64,000 bases of DNA from Planctomycetota bacterium (lineage in GTDB: Bacteria > Planctomycetota > UBA1135 > GCA-002686595), in NCBI GenBank assembly GCA_022446815.1, contig JAKVCD010000005.1, forward strand, positions 2,522 through 66,521, read 5' to 3'. The position numbers and the translations under genes are program-made. Of this stretch, positions 36,265-45,279 are shown piece after piece (within the stretch, counting starts at the first letter, position 1; each line of letters starts with the position of its first letter). A model generated the notes under the pieces. The model was not told the origin of the DNA. It worked only from the letters and a program-made list of their open reading frames with translations, and did not search any database.

Positions 36265-36564
36265 GGAGATCCTCCTCACCCAACGACTGTTGACCGATGA
36301 GCCCGGCTTGGAGTTCCCTCCAATAGACCCTTCCTCTCCGGTTCGACCTAAGTCGGGCGAGACCTCACTCTCTCCCCGAAAAGGTCGAAGTAATCCCATA
36401 GATCAAATGGATCGCATTGTTATGGGTCACTCTTGAAGGTGTGACACGGCTCATCGGAGCTCTCGCTCTCATGGGTTATCCGTAGAGGCTCTCTCCTATC
36501 CACAAGGTGAGCTAAAGCGCGACCGAAGCGAGGACAGATGATCTCTCTCACAGGAGGGATTTAG
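36265..36564. other. 300-base divergent intergenic region
   Basis: It separates the minus-strand ECF sigma gene from the plus-strand HEAT-vWA gene and should contain both promoters. A 6-bp inverted repeat CCCATA/TATGGG is found at 36395-36400 and 36421-36426. A strong ribosome site AGGAGGG precedes ATG 36565. No open frame of coding character was seen, and no firm -10/-35 pair. Confidence 0.5.
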
Positions 36565-38055
36565 ATGATTTTGCTGAGCAGTTTGTTTCTGTTCGCCTTC
36601 GCAGGTGTGGACGATGACTTCAAAGAGTTCGCGCGTGCTTTTGAGTCTCGACACGCTGCCTCACGGCGGGTCGCGGTGCGAGCTCTCGCAGGGCTCGGGA
36701 CTCAGCGCGCATGGGATCTCGTGTTAGAGGGCTTAGGCGACCCTGAAGGCGAGGTCGCTGACGAGGCCCAATGGCAGCTCGCTTACGCCCCATCACTTGA
36801 GCCGCTCTTAGGGCGTAGCGGCTTACGCTCTTCAGATTCGTGGGTGCGTTTAAGAGCTGCAGAGCTCTTCGGTCGGTCGCCTCGTACGGTCGATGGCTGG
36901 AGCCTCGTTCGTCATCTCAGTCGTCGGGACCTAGACCTGAGCGCGACGCTGTCATGGTCTCTAGAGCGGCTCGCTCGCGCGGGGACTTTGACTGGTGATC
37001 GCGAACGCTGCGCCCGCGAGCTCGCGAAGACCGTACGGTGGGGCGGGCAAGCCGGCGCGTCAGCGCTCTCTTGCTTGGAGTCCTTAGGCGCCTTGAAGAG
37101 CGTCGCCTTCTCAGCGGAGCTCGAACGGGCAGCGAGCGGTAGAGATGTGGCGCTACGTGCCGCCGCAGCGGAGTCCTCCATACGCAGGGACGCTGACGGG
37201 GATTGGGAGCGTGTCGAGCGCTTGGCTGGTGATGAGGACTCTGGCGTCAGACGTGCCCTCATCGAGGCCTTAGATATCTCGCCGAGTCGGCGCTCAGCGC
37301 GACTCTGCGTTCAGCGCCTAGCGGAAGAGGAGTCGCCGCTGATCCGCGCGCGCATCCTGCACCACTTGCGAGCTTGGAGCGGGCTCTTCCATCGCTACGA
37401 CCCTAGGCCTTGGCGCCTCTGGCTTGAGAGCTTGCCAGTCGGGTGGTCGCCCTCGGTCCAAAGCTCGCCTGTCAGTTTGCCTGGTGCGACGAAGACCTTC
37501 GCAGGGATCCCAGTTCGCTCAGAGCGGGTGTGCGTCTTGATCGACCTCTCTGGCTCGATTCACACCAAGGTCGATGATGAGAGCACGAGGCGTGACTACG
37601 CCGCTATCGAGCTTGAGCGCCTGCTGATGACCTTAGGTGAGTCTGCCAAGTTCAATCTCATCGGCTTCGCTGATGAGCCGCACGCGTGGCGCGATCAGCT
37701 CGTAGAGAATCAGCGTGGACGCGCTGTTCAGGCGTTGCGGTGGTTCGAGCGATTAAGTGTGACGGGTAAAGGTGACCTCTTCGCAGCCGCTGAGCTGGCG
37801 CTCGAGGATCCCGAGGTAGACACCTTGCTCATCTTCACAGACGGTGTGCCCACAGGAGGGCGCCGTTGGAAGCTAGAGCTCATGGCAGCGATCCTTGAGC
37901 AGGAGTGTCGCTTCCGCGGCGTCTCCGTGGACAGCGTGCTCGTTGGCGCGAGCACGAGGACGGCGAGTCGTTGGCGGGAGCTCGCAGCCCGCACCGGAGG
38001 ACACTCCTTAGAGTTGAAGGTCGCCGTTGATCCTGCGGGTGCTGGTGATAGATGA
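36565..38055 (+). CDS. Secreted HEAT-repeat protein with a von Willebrand factor A domain
   Basis: A 496-residue protein with a short signal peptide (ILLSSLFLFAFAG). Residues about 25-280 contain HEAT-like helical repeats (SRRVAVRALAGLG, SWVRLRAAELFGR, VALRAAAAESS, SGVRRALIEAL). The vWA domain (about 315-480) has the metal-ion-dependent adhesion motif D-L-S-G-S near residue 327 and a later TDGVPTGG. The ATG has an excellent ribosome site (AGGAGGG, spacing 6). A Ca/Mg-dependent protein-binding role at the cell surface is inferred. It is followed by rhaM after 36 bases. Confidence 0.86.
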   Translation: MILLSSLFLFAFAGVDDDFKEFARAFESRHAASRRVAVRALAGLGTQRAWDLVLEGLGDPEGEVADEAQWQLAYAPSLEPLLGRSGLRSSDSWVRLRAAELFGRSPRTVDGWSLVRHLSRRDLDLSATLSWSLERLARAGTLTGDRERCARELAKTVRWGGQAGASALSCLESLGALKSVAFSAELERAASGRDVALRAAAAESSIRRDADGDWERVERLAGDEDSGVRRALIEALDISPSRRSARLCVQRLAEEESPLIRARILHHLRAWSGLFHRYDPRPWRLWLESLPVGWSPSVQSSPVSLPGATKTFAGIPVRSERVCVLIDLSGSIHTKVDDESTRRDYAAIELERLLMTLGESAKFNLIGFADEPHAWRDQLVENQRGRAVQALRWFERLSVTGKGDLFAAAELALEDPEVDTLLIFTDGVPTGGRRWKLELMAAILEQECRFRGVSVDSVLVGASTRTASRWRELAARTGGHSLELKVAVDPAGAGDR

Positions 38056-38091
38056 TGAGTCTGTTCGCTACATAGACCACAGGAGCCTTGC

Positions 38092-38433
38092 ATGAAGACC
38101 TTCGCTCAAGCCTTAGACCTCGTCGACGACCCTGCTGCGATCAGCGCTTATGAGGAGTATCACCGCGCAGTGTGGCCGGAGGTCTTGGCCGCTCTCCGTG
38201 AGATCGGCATCGAGCGTATGGAGATCTTCCGTGTCGGGACACGGATGTTCATGTACTTCAGCGCGCCGGATGACTTTGACCCCGAGCGCGACTTCCAGAC
38301 CTACACAGCGTCTGAGCGCTGTAGAGAGTGGGACCAGCTGATGCGTCAGTATCAGCAGCGGGTCCCAAAGGCGACGGAGGGAGAGTGGTGGACCCCGATG
38401 CCCTGCGTCTTTGACACCGAGTGGTTCGAGTGA
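38092..38433 (+). CDS. rhaM: L-rhamnose mutarotase
   Basis: A 113-residue protein of the RhaM family (about 104 residues). It interconverts alpha and beta anomers of L-rhamnose, or of L-fucose in close relatives. The conserved Tyr-x-x-x-H is present (YEEYHRAVWPEVL), along with MEIFRVGTRMFMYF and WDQLMRQYQQ. It is isolated: no rhamnose kinase, isomerase or aldolase is within the window, so it probably serves a catabolic route encoded elsewhere. The gene follows the HEAT-vWA gene with 36 bases between them, and converges on the next minus-strand gene. Confidence 0.93.
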   Translation: MKTFAQALDLVDDPAAISAYEEYHRAVWPEVLAALREIGIERMEIFRVGTRMFMYFSAPDDFDPERDFQTYTASERCREWDQLMRQYQQRVPKATEGEWWTPMPCVFDTEWFE

Positions 38434-38440
38434 GGATGGC

Positions 38441-40078
38441 TCAGGGGTTCTTGGTCACCCAAGCTCGCCAGCGGTCGTCGATCCAGACGTAGAAGTTCTG
38501 GCCCTTCAGATCGTAGAGGGACGCGCCATCCTCACGCAGAGAGTTGATGAAGGTGCTCTTGTTTCTTGCGCGCTTGCAGGTGGCTCGGAGGAAGCGCTGC
38601 CCCTTCTCTCCCTCTGACTTCACGATGAACTCGTAGAAGCTCCATGACTTGCAGAGGTCTGCCTCGTTGAGCTCGAATCGGATCTTAGGGATCAGCTTGT
38701 CGTAGCGCGGTCCGTCGGCGAGCGCATGCTCAACGAAGAAGTCCCGGAGACCCATACGCAGGGGCTTGTCTCCCTTCTTTTTCTCTTCTTCCTCTCGCTT
38801 CGCCCTGCCGTAGCGGTCCTTCTCCGGGTCGTAGTGCCCATGGCATGTGACATTGTTTCGGCCGAGGTACTCGATGCTGAGGTAGTAGCCGACGGCCTCT
38901 TCAAGCCAGTCTTGCGTCATCCCGTAGAGGCCACCTCCATAGTGAAGGTCGGCGAGGGTGTGTCCGAGGCCGTGGGCGACCAGACCGTCTAGGTCTGTCC
39001 CGTAGTTGAGTCGCCAGTAGTTCACGCGCCGCACAGGGGGGCCCATGTTTGTCGAGGTACCCGCCATCTGTAGACGCTCCTCTTTGCGGGGGCCCCAGTT
39101 CTGTCCGTAGTAGGACTCCCAGATCTTCTCGTGCATGTGGACGTCATCAGGCCCGAGATAGAACTCTTGGAACCAGCCGTCAGGGATGTTGTCTGGGTAA
39201 GAGTCAGAGCGGTATGGGTCTATGAGGTCGACGCGGAAGCCTTCGATCAGGCGCTCCGCGAGATCGAGGAGCCCGACTGCGACCTCATCCGAGACCATCT
39301 CGACGCAGTGGGTGATGCGAACGTGTTGGCTCTGATGAACTCTGAAGCTCCACTTACCACCACCATGCTCTTGCGCGCTGGACTCTAGCAGTGCGGGGGT
39401 GGGGACCTTCTCGATGGACTCTCTAGCACGGAGTGCGCGCGCGTTGACCCCGTCAACCAGCTTGACCTTGTGCTCTTTCTTGATGTCCTTGGAGATGCTG
39501 TCTGCAGCGGCTGGGAAGGCGGTGCGGCGCAGCCAGTTCTCTAAGCGTTCTAGGTGTACGACGAGCCGTTCCTGCGCAGCGAACCACTCGACCGTGCCCT
39601 TAGAGTGACTCTTTCGGGAGTCTTCGAGCTCTTCAAGCTCTGTCATCCGGAGCTCGTACTCCTCTGCGAGGCCCATGAGGCTTTGCTCAGGCAGGTGCGC
39701 GTGGATGGCGGCGATATCCGCACCTTGGATAGAGACCTTGCCCTTGCTCCCAGACGCGACGCGCTCGCCGCGCTTGAATCGATAGGGGACTTTCCTCGGG
39801 TCCTTCGGGTCTGGGACGAAGAGGACGTTCGTGCCAGAGGCTTGATAGTTGGAGGTCCGAGTCGCGCTATCCCAGCTGATCCCGGCCAGAGGCTCGCCGA
39901 CGATCATCTTGCGGCCGTTGATCTCGACGATGTTCTTCTTGTACTTCTTCGCCGCCTTCTCGTCTTTGATCTCGACTCCGAGGATCTGTGCGTTCGCAGG
40001 GGCAGAGAGCCCACCCAAGGCCAGAGAGAGCGCAAGGAGCGGAGAGAGGCAGGTTGAGGAAGGCTTCATGGAGACCAT
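38441..40078 (-). CDS. Secreted protein with a degenerate metallopeptidase-like motif
   Basis: A 545-residue protein with a clear signal peptide (LLALSLALGGLSAPANAQ). The middle is charged and helical. Around residue 368 lies LVAHGLGHTLADLHYGGG, followed 20 residues later by DWLEEAVGYYLSIEYLG. The arrangement resembles gluzincin peptidases with HExxH and a downstream Glu, but the catalytic Glu is replaced by Gly (HGLGH). The fold may be retained without peptidase activity. A cysteine-containing C-terminal part (about 470-540) follows. The family was not recognised by name. Confidence 0.75.
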   Translation of the reverse strand: MVSMKPSSTCLSPLLALSLALGGLSAPANAQILGVEIKDEKAAKKYKKNIVEINGRKMIVGEPLAGISWDSATRTSNYQASGTNVLFVPDPKDPRKVPYRFKRGERVASGSKGKVSIQGADIAAIHAHLPEQSLMGLAEEYELRMTELEELEDSRKSHSKGTVEWFAAQERLVVHLERLENWLRRTAFPAAADSISKDIKKEHKVKLVDGVNARALRARESIEKVPTPALLESSAQEHGGGKWSFRVHQSQHVRITHCVEMVSDEVAVGLLDLAERLIEGFRVDLIDPYRSDSYPDNIPDGWFQEFYLGPDDVHMHEKIWESYYGQNWGPRKEERLQMAGTSTNMGPPVRRVNYWRLNYGTDLDGLVAHGLGHTLADLHYGGGLYGMTQDWLEEAVGYYLSIEYLGRNNVTCHGHYDPEKDRYGRAKREEEEKKKGDKPLRMGLRDFFVEHALADGPRYDKLIPKIRFELNEADLCKSWSFYEFIVKSEGEKGQRFLRATCKRARNKSTFINSLREDGASLYDLKGQNFYVWIDDRWRAWVTKNP

Positions 40079-40188
40079 AGGAGCGCTAGGGGGTCGCGCA
40101 GATCGCTGAGTGGTGGTGTGGGGAGGAATTGAGTTGTACCGACTTCATTCTACTGGAGACGCCAGGGCTGCATAGGCAACCTAGTGGG

Positions 40189-40866
40189 ATGAGCGTCAGG
40201 CGCTGTCTGCAAGGGATGCCCACTGCTATGAGTCTCTGCGCAGCTTCGTCTGTGCTCTGTATCTCAGGGTGTATGGGGCCCTCTGTGCCCGCAGGGTGGG
40301 AGATCACAGAGCCAGCAGATATGCCTGCAGAGCCCCAAGAGCCTGCAGAGCCCCAAGAGGAGGTCGCGAGAGTCAGGGAGCGCCGTGACCCCGAGACCGA
40401 CGCGCTTTTGCGCCGCTGGAGCACGCGGAGCGGGCCCGAGGGGGTCGCGCTCTTAGACGGGAGAGACGAGGGGTGGTGGCCAGACGGCGTGAAGCGGCAT
40501 GATCGCAACTGGGCCCTCGGGGAAGAGTGCGGTGATTGGAAGAGTTGGCACCCGAACGGCGCGTTGCGCTCGACCGCCTCATTCAAAGAGGGAGGTGGCG
40601 TGATGCGCTGGTGGCACCCCAACGGCGTGCTCGCGGCGGAGGGGCCTCACCGTGCAGGGACTCGCACAGGTGTGTGGACCTCCTGGCACGAGTCTGGAGC
40701 CAAGCATTCTGAGGGGGTGTATCAAGAGAACAATAGGGAGGGCGCTTGGAACTTCTGGGACGAGGACGGGGAGCTCAGTGCCGCGGGGATGTACGCCGCT
40801 GGCGATCGGGTTGGGGATTGGTATCTCAGGCCTCGTTCGGAAGAAGAGGCAGTGCGTGACTCCTAA
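40189..40866 (+). CDS. Lipoprotein with MORN-type repeats
   Basis: About 225 residues from ATG 40189. The N-terminus has a lipobox CISGC, so a mature lipoprotein begins at that Cys. After a Pro/Glu-rich spacer containing a tandem duplication, about five W-x-x-[NDE]-G units of the toxin_YwqK/MORN-2 type follow (WWPDGVKRHDRN, SWHPNGALRSTASFKEGG, WWHPNGVLAAEGPH, SWHESGAKHSEGVY, FWDEDGELSAAGMY). This repeat forms an antitoxin- or surface-like beta sheet. It overlaps the next gene by 11 bases and is probably translated with it. Confidence 0.82.
   Translation: MSVRRCLQGMPTAMSLCAASSVLCISGCMGPSVPAGWEITEPADMPAEPQEPAEPQEEVARVRERRDPETDALLRRWSTRSGPEGVALLDGRDEGWWPDGVKRHDRNWALGEECGDWKSWHPNGALRSTASFKEGGGVMRWWHPNGVLAAEGPHRAGTRTGVWTSWHESGAKHSEGVYQENNREGAWNFWDEDGELSAAGMYAAGDRVGDWYLRPRSEEEAVRDS
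40324..40359 (+). repeat. Two tandem 18-base units inside the MORN lipoprotein gene
   Basis: Two identical 18-base copies (CCTGCAGAGCCCCAAGAG) encode PAEPQE twice in the spacer between lipid anchor and repeats. The copies are perfect, which suggests recent slippage or duplication, so spacer length may vary between strains. Confidence 0.85.
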
Positions 40867-41818
40867 GGTAGACGAGGCTCAGACAGGGGGTCGTGGCGAG
40901 AGGGGCGCGCTCTGGGAGCGCCTCGCTTGGATCCCCCTCATCGCGCTTGTCGCTGCGCTCATGTATCTCGGTGCGCGGCCAGGCGGCTCAGGTCCGATCT
41001 TTGTGTATATGACGGGTCGGCTGCTGATCGGGTTGTTCTCACTCGCGCTCTTTGTTTGGGGGCTCGCGGTCTCGATGCTCCAGCGCCCCTTTATCCAGGG
41101 CAGGCGGGTGCGCGCCTTCGCCATGATCGTGCTGTCTCTCTTCGCGTCCAATTATCCGCTCCCTTATCCCTCCTCTCGCGAAGGACGTCCAAGCCGCGTT
41201 GAGTTCGAGCTCCCCGTTGATGGCGAGTGGGTCGTGCTCTGGGGGGGAGAGGGTCGTGACGCCAATCGGCTCGCAGGTTTCTATCCAGACCAGCGCTGGG
41301 GGATGCACCTCGTCAGAGAGGTGGACGGGTCTACACACAGAGGAGATCCCTCTGCTGCGGTTGAGCATCACTGCTACGGCGAGAAGGTCTATGCGCCGGC
41401 TGGCGGGGAGGTGGTGCGAGTGCTTGACGGTCTCGCTGATGATGCTCCTGTCGCTGGAGGTGAGGCGACCTTCGGGAACTACCTCGTGATCCGAGTCGCC
41501 GATGGGGAGTACCTTTTTCTCACGCAGCTCCTAGCTGGCTCGCTACTCCCAGCCCTGGGTGAGGTCGTAGAGCAGGGCCAGCCGCTCGCGCGGGTCGGCG
41601 CGTCTGGCTACTCACCTGTCTCTCCGATGCCTCACCTCGGCCTACACCTCCAGACAACGCCCACACCCCTCAAGGGAGAGGGGATCCCTTGGAGTCTGCG
41701 AGGCTACCGGGCGGGCGGTGTAGAGGTCTCGAAGGGCCTCCCTGAAGGCGGTGTGGGCCCTGATGGGGCCCTCTTAGGGGTAAGAGTGACCCATTCAGGG
41801 CCTTCGCGGGAAATTTGA
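40856..41818 (+). CDS. M23 peptidase-like membrane protein with incomplete zinc site
   Basis: About 320 residues from GTG 40856, chosen because GAGG lies 6 bases upstream and the start overlaps the previous stop by 11 bases. Two or three membrane segments occupy about residues 20-105. The C-terminal part resembles an M23/LytM domain: EKVYAPAGGEVVRVLDG, FGNYLVIRVADGEYLFL, VEQGQPLARVGASG, and PHLGLHLQ. The final H-x-L-H is present, but the usual upstream H-x(n)-D and the His of the YAHL motif are not visible, so activity is doubtful. Such proteins often regulate amidases at the cell wall. Confidence 0.75.
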   Translation: MTPKVDEAQTGGRGERGALWERLAWIPLIALVAALMYLGARPGGSGPIFVYMTGRLLIGLFSLALFVWGLAVSMLQRPFIQGRRVRAFAMIVLSLFASNYPLPYPSSREGRPSRVEFELPVDGEWVVLWGGEGRDANRLAGFYPDQRWGMHLVREVDGSTHRGDPSAAVEHHCYGEKVYAPAGGEVVRVLDGLADDAPVAGGEATFGNYLVIRVADGEYLFLTQLLAGSLLPALGEVVEQGQPLARVGASGYSPVSPMPHLGLHLQTTPTPLKGEGIPWSLRGYRAGGVEVSKGLPEGGVGPDGALLGVRVTHSGPSREI

Positions 41819-41840
41819 CCCCGTTTCCACTTCCGCTTCC

Positions 41841-41868
41841 TTGACGCATCAAATCGTCATTCTAAAAT
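41841..41868 (+). promoter_or_regulatory. Sigma-70 type promoter of fusA
   Basis: A -35 box TTGACG (41841-41846), a 16-base spacer and a -10 box TAAAAT (41863-41868) stand in an A/T-rich patch. This is the best housekeeping promoter match I saw in the window. Initiation near 41875 would give a leader of about 175 bases before ATG 42049. Confidence 0.65.
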
Positions 41869-41975
41869 TTTTCGCTTCGATCTGCGGCGAATAGCTACCG
41901 ATCAGCCATTGAAGGGCCCTCTCAGTTAGCTGGTTTGGCCCCTGCAGACGACTCTAAAGCTCCTCCTGGGCACCC

Positions 41976-42037
41976 AATTCGGCCGAATTTTGGCCATTCC
42001 TCGCCAAAGAGATCCGGACGTGGCGGACGCTCCGCCA
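41976..42037 (+). promoter_or_regulatory. Palindrome and start-adjacent hairpin in the fusA leader
   Basis: AATTCGGCCGAATT (41976-41989) is a perfect 14-base palindrome. TGGCGGA (42021-42027) and TCCGCCA (42031-42037) form a 7-bp hairpin with a 3-base loop, 11 bases before the fusA ATG, where a Shine-Dalgarno sequence would normally lie; none is present. The structures may control translation of EF-G, but this is inference. Confidence 0.4.
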
Positions 42038-42048
42038 AGACTCCACTC

Positions 42049-44151
42049 ATGACGATTAAGACAGAATCACCTCGTAAGACCACCGCCAAAGGCCTGCAAG
42101 CCCACCGGAACATCGGGATCATGGCCCATATCGACGCGGGCAAGACCACCGTCACCGAACGGGTCCTGTTCCTCGCCCAGAAGATCCACCGTACAGGTGA
42201 GGTGCACGACGGCGCCGCCACGATGGATTACCTCGAGGAGGAGCAGAAGAGGGGAATCACCATCACCTCTGCCGCGACCAGCTGTGAGTGGAACGGGCAC
42301 TCGATGAACATCATCGACACGCCTGGACACGTGGACTTCACGATCGAGGTTGAGCGCTCTCTGAGGGTGCTGGACGGAGCGATCGCAGTCTTCGACGCGG
42401 TCAGCGGCGTCGAGGCTCAGTCCGAGACCGTGTGGCGCCAAGCGAACCGCTATGGGGTCCCCCGGATCTGCTTCATCAACAAGATGGACCGAGTCGGTGC
42501 TGACTTCGACAGCGCTGTCGACTCTATCCGGACTCGACTGGGTGCTCGCCCCATCCCGGTCCAGATGCCGGTCGGCGCGGAGAAGGAGTTCGAGGGAGTC
42601 ATCGACCTCATCCGCATGAAGTACATCCGGTTCGTCGAGGACGGCCAGGACCGCAGCTATGAGGAGCACGAGATCCCTGAGGAGCACCTTGATGAGGCGC
42701 GCATGCGTTACTCAGAGGTGGTCGAGGCAGCGGCCGAGTTCGATGAGGCCCTGTTAGACCTCTTCGTCGAGGACGCGGACTGCCCTGAGGAGATGGTGCT
42801 GAGCGCGCTGCGTAAGGGCACCCTAGAGATGGAGCTCACGCCTGTCTTCGTCGGCTCTGCGTTGAAGCACAAGGGTGTTCGCTTCCTGCTCGACGGCATC
42901 GTCGACCTGCTCCCGAGCCCGCTTGACATCCCCCCGGTCCAAGGGATTGACCCCCAGACCGAGGAGCCCCTCGAGCGAGAGGCTTCGGTTGACGCTCCTC
43001 TCTCCCTCATGGTGTTCAAGACCATCGCCGAGCAGGCAGGAGACCTCACCTTCGTGCGGGTCTACTCTGGCAAGCTCGACAAGGGCGTGCGGCTCCTAAA
43101 CCCGCGGACCGGCAAGTATGAGCGCATCGGCCGCATCGTGAAGATGCACGCGAACAAGCGTGAGGCGATCGACTTCATGGGGCCCGGCGAGATCGCGGCG
43201 GTCGTGGGGCTCAAGAATACGAGCACGGGTGACACGCTCTGCGCGGACGACGACCCGATCTTGCTCAGCAAGATCTCTGTCCCCGAGGGCGTCATCTCGA
43301 TGTCTGTCGAGCCCAAGGAGAACAAGGACCGCGACAAGCTCGGCGACGTGCTGGGTCGAATTATGCGTGAGGATCCGACCTTCCGCGCGAAGACGGACGA
43401 GGCGACCGGCCAGATGATCATCTCTGGCATGGGCGAGCTTCACCTAGAGGTCGTCATGAACCGCGTCATGTCTGAGTTCAACGTGGCTGTCCTGACAGGT
43501 AAACCGCTCGTCGCATACAAGCAGCGCTTGAACAAGAAGATTGATACGGAAGCTCGCTACGTGAAGCAGTCCGGTGGTCGCGGTCAGTTCGCTGTGGTCA
43601 AGGTCGTCATCGAGAACCACGAGACCGAGGACACCGGGATGGAGTTCGTGGACAGCGTGAAGGGCGGCAACGTCCCCCGCGAGTACATCCCCAGCGTGGA
43701 GGCCGGCCTCCGGGATGTGTTCAACACTGGCTCGAGCAGTGGCTTTGAGTTCGTGAACGTCCGCGCGACCCTCTACGACGGCAAGTCGCACGAGGTCGAT
43801 TCGAGCGAGATGGCCTTCCACAACGCTGGAGCGCTCGCCTTCAAGCAGGCTATGGCGAATAACACCATCCTCCTGGAGCCCTATATGCTCCTCGAGGTGC
43901 GCGTCCCGGAGGACTTCCTCGGGACCGTCGTGGGTGACCTCAACTCGCGCAGAGGAGAGGTCAGCGACGTGGACACGCTCGGAGACGAGCGGGTTATCCG
44001 CGGCTTGGTCCCGATCTCAGAGATGTTCGCCTACGCCTCGGCGCTCCGCGGAGCGACGCAAGGACGGGGCTCCTTCTCGATGGAGTTCTCAGAGTACCGC
44101 GACGTCCCTGCTGCGATCGCCGAGAAGGCGCTCAAGCAAGACACGGAGTAG
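42049..44151 (+). CDS. fusA: Translation elongation factor G
   Basis: Exactly 700 residues from ATG 42049; a TTG 38 codons earlier would add an unconserved stretch. EF-G is the ribosomal translocase GTPase. G1 [13 protein letters not shown]2 RGITITSA, G3 DTPGHVDF and G4 NKMDRVGAD are intact, and domains II-V follow with [14 protein letters not shown] and RGQFAVV. It stands alone, without rpsL, rpsG or tuf, and may be one of several EF-G paralogues, as is common in planctomycetes. A recognisable promoter and long leader precede it. Confidence 0.96.
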   Translation: MTIKTESPRKTTAKGLQAHRNIGIMAHIDAGKTTVTERVLFLAQKIHRTGEVHDGAATMDYLEEEQKRGITITSAATSCEWNGHSMNIIDTPGHVDFTIEVERSLRVLDGAIAVFDAVSGVEAQSETVWRQANRYGVPRICFINKMDRVGADFDSAVDSIRTRLGARPIPVQMPVGAEKEFEGVIDLIRMKYIRFVEDGQDRSYEEHEIPEEHLDEARMRYSEVVEAAAEFDEALLDLFVEDADCPEEMVLSALRKGTLEMELTPVFVGSALKHKGVRFLLDGIVDLLPSPLDIPPVQGIDPQTEEPLEREASVDAPLSLMVFKTIAEQAGDLTFVRVYSGKLDKGVRLLNPRTGKYERIGRIVKMHANKREAIDFMGPGEIAAVVGLKNTSTGDTLCADDDPILLSKISVPEGVISMSVEPKENKDRDKLGDVLGRIMREDPTFRAKTDEATGQMIISGMGELHLEVVMNRVMSEFNVAVLTGKPLVAYKQRLNKKIDTEARYVKQSGGRGQFAVVKVVIENHETEDTGMEFVDSVKGGNVPREYIPSVEAGLRDVFNTGSSSGFEFVNVRATLYDGKSHEVDSSEMAFHNAGALAFKQAMANNTILLEPYMLLEVRVPEDFLGTVVGDLNSRRGEVSDVDTLGDERVIRGLVPISEMFAYASALRGATQGRGSFSMEFSEYRDVPAAIAEKALKQDTE

Positions 44152-44198
44152 TCGTTTGCGCGCTTGGCCCGGCCGCCCTCTGTGACTAGCATCTCAGT

Positions 44199-45239
44199 AT
44201 GACGACGACGGCCAAGCGGCGGTGGGCGAAGGAATTCCACTCCGAGATTGATGGGATCGCGATTGGTCCTACCGGTCCGGTGCTCGTGCACGGGTATGAC
44301 GCCCCAGCGGGGGGGATGTGGACCGACGATGTCATCCCCGGAAAGCTGGGAGCAATAGACCGCAGCGGCGGAGAGTTCCAGTGGCGCTCACCTTGTGAGG
44401 TCGGCTATGGCCGGGGCTTCGCAGCGGCGATCTGTGACGGCGTCGAGGGGACGCCGAGCGCCATCGTGATGGGTCCGAGCAGCCACGGGCATCGGATCTT
44501 GCGCATGTCGATCGAGACCGGGGAGCTGCTCGGAGAGTCGAACATCGAGGCCTTCGACGAGGCCATCATCAGCGACAACCTCTGCGTCTCCATTACGGCT
44601 AAGAAGGTGACAGGGATCTCCACCTCGGATCTCTTTGAGGCCTGGACCTACCAGCGCGAGGGAGAGCGCTACCACTCCGTCGCGTTCTGCGGCGGTCAAG
44701 TCGTAGTCGTTTACAGCGACGCGAACACGAAGAAGTACGGTCTGCTCGCGCTGGATTCAGAAGACGGGTCGTTCGACTCAATCCTCTTGCCGCCGAAGCT
44801 GCCCATGATCCATAGCATCGCTGGCGACTCCGGCGCAGTGGTGCTGCTCACGAGCGACCTTCTTCAAGTCCTCGGGCCTGACCAAGCTGGGCAGTTCCTC
44901 GGGGAGCTGTCGATGCTCTCAGAGGATGACGTCCTCACCGATACGCTCTCTCTCATCGCGCTCCCAGGTGGTCACACCGACGGAGAGCCTGCGCTCTGGT
45001 GGAAGGTGCTCTCAACGGAGGCGGTCGAGGACATCCCTGAGGTCAGCATCAGCGCGGACAGCGGTAAACTCTACGTCGTTCGAGGCGCGATGCTTGAAGT
45101 CTGCGATATCCTGAGCGGCCGCACCCTCGGGGAGTGGACCGTGCCAGGCCTGGACGAGCAGGTCTGCTGGAGCGTCGCGAGCGGCGCTGGGTTGCTCGCT
45201 GAAGAGCACCGCCTGACTATCTACGAGCTCCCCGCCTGA
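44199..45239 (+). CDS. Uncharacterised propeller-like cytoplasmic protein
   Basis: A 346-residue protein without a signal peptide. The sequence is strand-rich with recurring blade-like units (GPVLVHGYDAP, GKLGAIDRSGGEFQWR, RILRMSIETGELLGES, YGLLALDSEDGSFDS, GKLYVVRGAMLEVCDILSGRTLGEW), resembling PQQ/WD-type propellers in which each unit reports a value and a key. The aromatic and Gly positions are conserved but the family is not named. It is followed after 40 bases by the DJ-1-like gene on the same strand, so they may be one unit. Function unknown. Confidence 0.6.
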   Translation: MTTTAKRRWAKEFHSEIDGIAIGPTGPVLVHGYDAPAGGMWTDDVIPGKLGAIDRSGGEFQWRSPCEVGYGRGFAAAICDGVEGTPSAIVMGPSSHGHRILRMSIETGELLGESNIEAFDEAIISDNLCVSITAKKVTGISTSDLFEAWTYQREGERYHSVAFCGGQVVVVYSDANTKKYGLLALDSEDGSFDSILLPPKLPMIHSIAGDSGAVVLLTSDLLQVLGPDQAGQFLGELSMLSEDDVLTDTLSLIALPGGHTDGEPALWWKVLSTEAVEDIPEVSISADSGKLYVVRGAMLEVCDILSGRTLGEWTVPGLDEQVCWSVASGAGLLAEEHRLTIYELPA

Positions 45240-45279
45240 GGCGAGCACCTAAGAGAACTGACTCACCAAAGCTGACCTG

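Noticed and set aside
41935..42048. 38-codon N-terminal extension of EF-G starting with TTG
   Set aside because: The extension does not resemble EF-G; ATG 42049 gives the usual 700 residues.
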